In this document: positions 24,301 through 33,300 of the stretch, piece after piece
Numbering within the stretch: position 1 is the stretch's first letter
How the letters are laid out: every line of letters begins with the position of its first letter
Notes under the pieces: model-generated
Database searches by the model: none
The model's input: the letters and a program-made list of their open reading frames with translations, nothing else
Told to the model about the DNA's origin: nothing
Translations under genes and position numbers: made by a program
Source: Echinometra lucunter
Lineage: Eukaryota > Echinodermata > Echinoidea > Camarodonta > Echinometridae
DNA: 64,000 bases
Assembly (NCBI GenBank): GCA_029962745.1
Contig: CM057154.1
Coordinates: forward strand, 14,379,763 to 14,443,762
Direction of reading: 5' to 3'

Positions 24301-27300
24301 TGAAATATATTTTAATTTGATTCCCTTATGGCGTGCCATAAACAAGGCCTGAATTATGAATCAGATTTGTAACAAGTGTTCCTCTCCCTATTTTTTCCCA
24401 ATAGCGATACACTGTCTCTATCATCAAAGAGGAAGAGAAATTCAGGGGGAAAATTTTGGAAGAGAAGTAGAATTGTTTTTGTGATTGTCTTTACTAGGAT
24501 TAGGGGGGGGGGGGATTAAGGGTGGCTATTTATATTTCTCATAAATGGCAAAGCCATATAGTCTAGGTGTTGGAATGCATGGCCACCAGCTTGGTGCAGG
24601 TGCAGACATTCAGGGCACTGATTCACGATGTCGATGAAAAAATGATGTACGAGACATAACACAATTTCATGTTATATTTTTCATTCTCAATGGGAACACA
24701 ACAACGAGGAAAGAGAATACACACATTTAGGAATTGTATTTCCCAGATGTATCAATAATTTGGCTACTAAAAATAGGATTGCAGAGATTGAGACCAAAGT
24801 TGCTCGGTTGTTTACACTCACACTTCACAGTCAAACGTACGGTATACACGACACGTAAGTAGTGCATCCAACACACACACACAGGTCACAGCATGGCGCT
24901 GCACAAATAAAACAGATTATTGGTTTAGGCGAAATTCAGGCTAAACCATGGAAAATAAACAACAAAGGAACACAATTTTCCGTAAAGAAATAAAGATACA
25001 TCACATGACAGTTATTCACAGTGACGATAGAAGGGTGTAGAAGCAAAACTAAAAGGAGAAACGACAGGGGAAAAATCACACACTGACGTAGTCAAACTAA
25101 AAACTGTTGCGCTAGTGCACAGTGCACAGATCAACGTCGCATCAAAGAAACACAATGCTCAACCACAACTCACCAAAACTCCACTAGACAAAAAAAATCA
25201 AACGCTAATATATCCACAGAAAGTAAGAATTATCCTGAACAAATGTTTAAATGGATGTAAATTAATGAAAAAAATGATGAGACAATGCAAATAAAGGATG
25301 AAAACTAGCTTCCCTGCGTATCGCAGAGCCAAACTGGTGGCCATGTTTGAGTCCCAGTCAGACAATATTGCGATCGCAAATATCGATAATAGGGGATTTC
25401 CCGGGATACGCGCGGTTTCTATGCAGCGACGTCAACATTTTCCAGACTGGCGGTTCGACCGCGAGTCGCAGGGAACCAGCGCGCGGCGGTTAACATTCGC
25501 CCTGCTGCTTGCTGCGGTGCGCAGCTGAGCTGTGCAAAGTGCTGGCGCGCGTGTGGCCATGATTGGAAAGTGATCGTCTTGCGATGTGAGTTCTTTTTTT
25601 CGGTGGAATCTATTCATTTTTAAAAAGGTTTGCATTAGTAAAGGAGACACCTAAAATAAAAATATTTAATGCTATTTCCGGTCAGATCTGACTAATTTTT
25701 ACACACGGGCTGTGTATGAAATATTATATTTTTTCTCAAAAGGCATAAAATTTTTTCTATCGGCACCTAAAAAAAGGGACGGGCGGGTTTCCCGAAACAA
25801 AAAAATTTTTTTGTTAGGCCTTAAAACCTTTACATTATTTACCTTGCATGTACCTGACTCTAAATCCCAGACATGTAATTCACTATCACCTCCACCTGAA
25901 TACAAAGTGTTGTCCTGTTAAAAAAAATAACAAATTAATTAATAAATCATACAAATTACATTTCAAATTTTATATCAGTAAATTTCTTGCAACTTCCTTT
26001 CATATAACCTTTTTCAAAAATTATTCAGTGAAATGACTTTTGTATCAAAAAGCAATCTTAATACATTACAAGGCAAGCCATATTGTTTTTCGCCCACCCA
26101 TGATGAAATAACATGAATGACGCTGAAGAGCTGCAAGTTTGATTGTACTAATAGAATAACATACGGAAAGTGACAAGTCATATAAGAGTCTTCTAGCTGA
26201 AAACTTAAATTTGTGCTAAAAATGACCTTTGACTTTTGGACATGAACTCGAACATCACTAGAACATGAAGGTTCTTGAATCTATTTAGGAGGCACTGTGG
26301 CTCAGTGGTAGAGCAGTGGTCTCGTAACCGGGAGTACCCGGGTTCAAAACCAAGCCGATGTACTAATGCCCTTTGGTAAGATATTAATCCTCATTACCAA
26401 GTCCTTCGGAGAGAACTTAAAGCCATAGGTCCCTTGGTTGCTTACTAACAATCATACACATGCTTTCTTAGCAGTCAGGTAAAATAACCAACCATTTAAC
26501 CATTTAACCATCTATGGCCTAACATAGTGGGAATGGGAGTGACAGCAGTAAAGTCAATTCTTACAAGACAGGAGGCAGTGTGACGCTATCAGGAAGAGCA
26601 GTATCCCTACTGATGAGCCTACTTTGCATTTATAACACCATATTTCTATTATACCGATAGTATTATTGGAAGATGTTTATATAATCTCACCTGGCGGCTA
26701 TAAGCAAGGCCATTTGTTTCCACAGCTCCAAAGTTTGCTGAGTGAGGTACAGAGAGTGACCATGCTACCCTTGGTGCCTGTAGTGTATATAAGAAAAATC
26801 ATAACTTACATTTTCGTAGAGCCAGTAATCTTTTACGGTTCCCTCCTAGCTATGATTTAATGATATTTCTGCTACTGCTCTCCCCATTTCCACTATATTG
26901 TTATGTGCAGTTGAGTATATTCCTATAGAAATTGTACAATATAAATTTACAATATTACAATCAACACTACACAGTGATTAAAAAATATAGTACTGCAAAA
27001 TATAAATCTTTCCTTTCGACATCATAATATCTGAACTAAAGAGATAAAGAAAAGTCATACAAAGTGCTTGTGGAAAGTTTGTAGCAAAACATATAACAGA
27101 ATGTTTCTTACATCATTTAATTCCAAAAGTTTGCTAGCTGATAGACTACTTCACATAGTGCAAATCATTTCAAATCTACACCCTAAAATCTACAAAATCC
27201 TTTTTACAGCACTTTATAGCCGACTATGTAACCCAGCTAAAATAAGTAAATAGAATTGTACTTGAATGAATAAATAAATAAATCAATCAATTAATAAATC

Positions 27301-30300
27301 ATAAATAAATACATAAATACATAAATATGCATAAATAATATATATTCGTAAATACTGAATATAACACTGAAAGAATTTTCATAATACATGCAAGGACAGA
27401 ATGTAGGTGATATCAAAATTCTGACCTTCTGTTGAATATCCCGCCATTTCCATGCTTTAATATCACCACTTCCTCCACTGTTAGAATGACAGAAAGGACA
27501 GATTAAATGTGAAATGAAGTGTTTTATTCACAATAATATGTATATTGCAATTAAAGCACTAAAGATGCAAAAAAATCCAGACTGATCTAAGATGCAAAAT
27601 GGAATCAGAAAGAGAAAAAAGTGGGAGTGAGAAAAGGTGGGAAAGGGAGGAATAGAAACAGGAGAAATAAGAGAAAGAACAGAGATGTGAGAGAAAGAAA
27701 GATTAGCTAAATAAAATTTCAGCAATGTGAATCATCCACAATGTCACAAATGCACCACTGTTTCTAGCAGATTTAAGAACATCAAGATTTCTTTCATAAA
27801 TGGACATTCATGATAAGAATCTTCTTGATAAAAGATTTATTTTGAAGATTTGAAAGATTTTCTCACAGATCAAAGCCAATGTACAGTGCAGTTTAGACCT
27901 TCAGGTAATTGTTCATGCTTTGCATCAAGCTATACTGAAAAAACGCTCAACAAAAATACATCCTGTGTATAACACCATACATGTAGCTATGATATTCTCC
28001 TTCAAAATTACCATTGGAACATTTCATTAATGATTTTAATTCAAAGAACATTTGGTTTGCTATTTACAGTCAGTGAGGCCTTTAAGCAATTTCAAAACAA
28101 GTTTCACTCATTTATCTTGAAGTAAGCACTGCAAATACTTACCAAATCAAAAAGTTTTCTGTTGACAGTAGAGCAAATATAGCACCATCAAATGCTGAAA
28201 AAGGGAGAAACAAACACACAAAAAAGATGAATGCGAATGCGCCTCCTGTATGCCTCTGCCACTGCCAATATTCAGTTAACTCTATGGCTCAAACTACTTT
28301 TGAATTATTGTAACAGAGTGATACCAGAATAAAAAACCTAATTACAACTGACCTCTTTAACCACTGACCTAACACCCAACAGTCTAATCACTTTGTCTCC
28401 TCATAATCATACATACAAATAGTTGAAAAAACTAAGAAATCTTTAATTTTATGCATACTGACCTAACACTTGACCTTTTATCTAGTATGTACCCTGCAAT
28501 CTAATCAATTTTTCATACTATTTTGATGTTCATAGAAAGGGTTTACGGTTCACCATGTGGTAAGTCCTAAAGGACTATAGATAAAGTGGATAGAGATGGA
28601 GGTGAAATAGAGAGTTGGAGGGTAGAGTATCTTTCTAGAAACTGGGTGAAGTCCTGAGAAGGACTGTAAACCAGAGGAGGTGAGAGGATTGAGTTAACGA
28701 AGAGATGAGGAGGCTTGAGTCGGCGAGAGGTGAGAAGACTTGAGGCGGGTGGAGAAGGAGAGAGGATTTGATATGGTGATGCATACAGGCACCAAGTTTC
28801 AAGTTCATACTTCAAATGGTTCTTGAAATATTACATCAGTTAGGCTCAACCACTGATCTGTATGAAAAGAATCTGGATATCTCATTGTCTATTACCGTAC
28901 TCACCGTACAAACACTCGAAGCAGACGCACAGGTGAAAACAGCCATCTTACCACTCAAAACCTCAGTGACTTTGTCAAATTAGACTTAAAATCTAATCAT
29001 GATTATGGGCAAAATCTTGGTCCAAAGCCTTCTATTTGACGATTTATGCAGTTAAGAGCTGAAAATTCCAGGATTTTACATCGAATTTAGCTCATTTTTT
29101 TAGGGGTAGATTTGTACACAAACAAATGGAGAATGCGTTTGTGGAGTGGTACTTTGGAGTGGTAATGTGACGGTCGGGCAGCTTCACAAATCTCAGCCAA
29201 TGAGATATCCAGATTCTTTCCATACAGATCAGTGGGCTCAACACCTGAAATTTGACCTCAGCAACCTTTGACCTTTGACCTACATATACCTAAATCTAAT
29301 CAGATCGTCTTCCTATGGTGATACATCCAAGGACCGAGCCTCAAATGGCTCTTGAGATATTGCATTAATAAAACAGCAGAACGGACGAACAGACGAACAG
29401 ACAAACAGAATACCTGCAAACATTATGCCTCTAGTACCATCTTCAGTGGGTGGGGGTATAAATATGGGGAATGATTCATCCTTTTATCATATAATCATTT
29501 CATGAAACTTTGTATATTCCACAACATCAAACATTTCTTTGTTCCACAATATTTTCTAAACAATAACTGAACAGAGTGTCTAATTTGAACATTTGATATG
29601 CATACAATATTCAAATAATAGATCTACCGGTATGCATTTCTGAAGCACACATGTATGTATCTTACCATTCAAAATATCAGATTTATCATATCCAAAAAGA
29701 ATTCTTTATCTCTGATAGCTTCTTAATCATTGCTTTCATGAATTATGCCTTCATTTACCTATGATATGCTCACTCCTAAACACAGTACTGGTATTAGAGA
29801 TAAAATGCAACACCTAACATGAAATTACCTTTGAATGTGAAGATGGGTTTTCTGCTGCTCTCATTTGCATCTGATGCTAGGGCATTTCGCATACTACACA
29901 AAGAAATAAAGAAATATTACAAGTGCATATAATGCATAGAAATGACATGAAAGAATGTTATAGTTAAAATCAATAATAAAACTAAAGTTACATAAGTATT
30001 CTGTTCAATCAAAGCTGGAAAAGGTTAAATAAGGCCCTACAGGAGTTAACTATTATGTGCATAATTCCACAAGTACTTTTATGATTTTCAAGTAACACCC
30101 TATAATGCCTTCCTTCAAAATTTTGTTTTGTGTGATAAACAAGGAAAACTGCAATTGTCTGTATAATACCAACCTATCCTTTCTCTAATGTTCACAGTTA
30201 AGGACGTTCCACAGTTAAAATGAAATCCATGTCATTTTCTCCAAATTTTGCATAAAGTTACTTTGGTACCTATGTAGACCAAAAATGCAAAAAATAGTAT

Positions 30301-33300
30301 AGGTTCATGTGCTTATTTTTTTTCTACAGGACTTTGAAGTTGCCATAATTGGATGGCAGATAAAATGACGCAATCAAGAGATTTAGGCCTCTATTAGACC
30401 TCACGATTTCAACAAACGAGTATAAATCACTTTTGCTCTGTCAAAACCCTATTAGACTTCATCAAACTTTCCAGATTTGTAGTGAAATGTATGACAAAGG
30501 TGTTTAAACTGGGCCATCTGTACTCCTCTTTAAACTAGCAGCGCCCTCATGTGGCGAAAATAGTGCCAAAAAAGACAAAAAACATTATCTTAGAGGCTTG
30601 GAATCTACACGAAAAAGAGAAAGGACAGTTTAAGCTGCACTTTATTCAAAATCCATGTCATTTTCATGAAAATTTGCAAAGTTGTAGAGGAATGCCTACT
30701 AAAGGGGTAAACACATTAAAAAAGGGGGGTTCATGTGCTCGTTTTCAAGCTGAAGGTGCTCTAATGGCTGCAAATCAGCTTGAAAACCACAAAAACACGC
30801 CAAAAACATGTTAAAAGGCTGAGAATCTAATCCAAAATACGGCCAATTCAATTTTATGGTCCCAAACATTCAAAACCCATGTCATATTCGTCTTTCTCTC
30901 TAGAATTGTAGAGGAAAGTATACTGAAGAGATTAAAACATTAAAAAAGTGGGGTCCATGTGCTTGTTTTTGAACTATCGTTGCCCTAATAGTTGCGAATT
31001 GGCTTGAAAACCACAAAAACGCGCCAAAAACATGCAAAAGGCTGAGAATCTACACTGAAAACGAAAGTTGGTCAAATGACTAAAAAGATTAGTCATTCAC
31101 TATGTCTTATTTGACTAAGGCTGCATTCAAGTGACCATTTTTCACCCTAGAATCACGGTTTTCAAAGACGTTTAGTTTAAACCACAGTTGCGTTCAATCG
31201 ATTTTTTGCAGGTCGTAAAAATAAACGTCTTTCAAAACGCAAACATGAAGCGCTGAAAAAGGTATGTTTTGAATCACGATTCTGCAGAACCACGGTCGCT
31301 AAAAATCGATTGAACGCAACGGAGATCTCAATCATGATTCTACTATTGCTTTCACACCAAGGTTTGAAGAAAGATAAAACAAACAACATAGTTACAGAAA
31401 GCTAGAAAAGAAGATAGAAGGAGAAAACAAAGAATAATAGAAGAAGAGACTGAAAGATAAGGAGATAGAAGGAATAATACAGAATAACAGGAAAAGACGA
31501 AAAAGAAGAAGATAGAAGGAAACAAAGAATAACATAAGGAAAGATGGACAGAGAAGATAGAAGGAAAAACAGAGAATAATATGAGAAGAGACTGAAAGAT
31601 AAGGAGATAGAAGGAATAACATGGAATAACAGGAAAATACGAAAAAGAAGATAGAAGAAAACAAAGAATAACGTAAGGAAAGATGGACAGAGAAGATAGA
31701 AGGAAAAACAAAGAATAACATAAGGAAAGATAGATAAAAAGATGGGAGAAAACAAAAAATAACATGAGAAAAGACTGATAGATAAGATGGAATGAATAAC
31801 AAAGAATAACATAAGCAAAGACTGAAAGAGAAGAAGATAGAAGAAAGAAACAAAGTGTAGAAAAGAAGATAGAAGGAAAAGCAAAGAATAACATAAGGAA
31901 AGATAGAAAAGAAGATAGATGAAAACAAAGAACAACAAAAGATAGATTGAAAGATAAGAAGACAGAAGGAATAACAAAGAATAACATAAGAAAAGACAGA
32001 AAAAAGAAGATAGAAGAAGAAAACAAAGAATCACATAAAGAAAGATGGAATGGGAAGATAGAAGGAAAAACAAAGAATAACATAAGAAAAGACGGAAAGA
32101 GAAGATAGAAGAAAACAAAAAATAACATACAGAAAGATGGAAAGAGAGGAAGACAGAAGGAAAAACAAAGAATAACGTAAGGAAAGATAGAAAAGAAAAT
32201 AGAAAACGGAGATTAACATAACAAAATACGGAAAGAGAAGAAGATAGAAGGAATAACAAAGAAAAAATAAGGAAACATAGAAAGGAAGGTAGGAAAAAAC
32301 AAAGACAAACATAGGAAAAGATGGGAAGAGAAAGAATAACAAGGAAAGATAGAAAAAAGTTTGAAATAAATGTCATAAGGAAACACAGAAAAGAAGGTAG
32401 GAAAAAACAAAGAATAACATAAGAAAAGATGGAAAGAGAAGAAGATAGAATGAAAAACAAAGAATAGCATAAGAAAGATATAGAGACGAATAAATGATGT
32501 GGCTAAACTGGACCTTCCTGGGTCAAAATGCGCAGTACGATGCGCTGTGGATTGGCTTGAAATGAGCAAGAATCGGCATTGATGAAAAATCGCTTGAACG
32601 CTCTCTCGCAGTAACCGTGTTTTGTAACAGCGTTTTGATTTGTGATTCATGTTTGTGATTCTAGCTTCAAAAAATCGCTTGAACGCACCCTAAGAAATAA
32701 TAGTCATTTGTTCTTAAACTGACTAACATTAATAAGTCAATCAAATTATGTCTTATTTGAATAATCCTGGAAATAATTAGTATTGCATGAGAAAGAATTG
32801 GTCCGTAAATAGTCCTACACTGAAATCAGTTAGTCTTACATTAGTCTTTCATTAGTCTTTTTACTAATCATTTGCTAGTCAATGATGTCATGACGTGGTG
32901 CTGAGGTAAGCTGTCAGTCATGGGAACTAATTTCACACATGCATATTCAAATTTTATACTTTTTAAAACAATGGCTGTTCTTGACACCCTGAATGCTTGT
33001 CAGATATAGGCTCGACTGACATAGCAACAAGTAGTGTATGCAAACTTGATTCCAAGTTATTTGTAGTTAATAGACCTGTTTACTACTAACATATTCAAAT
33101 TTTATGCATACCTTTCAATCATTGGTTGTTGCTGATAACCGGAAAACTTGCCAAAGGCTTTCAAGACAGAGCAACAAGATTAGTAATGTTACCCAAGTAG
33201 GCAAGTACTAGTGTTTGTTCATTACCATCAGGTTTAAGGAATATCTCCTCAGTCTATAGAGCAGACGTCCGGTACGGGTTTTCCTGAGATTATATAAACA

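Larger units (their letters stand above)
19926..24340. mobile_element. Large foldback transposon (TU-like) with terminal inverted repeats of about 1.2 kb
   Basis: The 4,415-bp element begins TATGGCACGCCATAAGGG and ends with its exact reverse complement. A perfect 6-bp direct repeat AACAAG (19920-19925 and 24341-24346) flanks it as a target duplication. The arms (about 19926-21140 and 23150-24340) are nearly identical inverted copies. The outer 350 bp of each arm is a tandem array of short TTTCAC(A)AAAAATATAT(T)CCACTT units. The central 2 kb carries SINE fragments and no transposase. The design matches the foldback TU elements known from sea urchins. Lies in THOC6 intron 7. Confidence 0.9.

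Noticed and set aside
31352..32460. Long minus-strand ORFs (up to 352 aa) rich in Phe, Leu, Ser, Tyr
   Set aside because: They are translations of the purine-rich minisatellite; the same residues recur with the repeat period in all frames and there is no domain.
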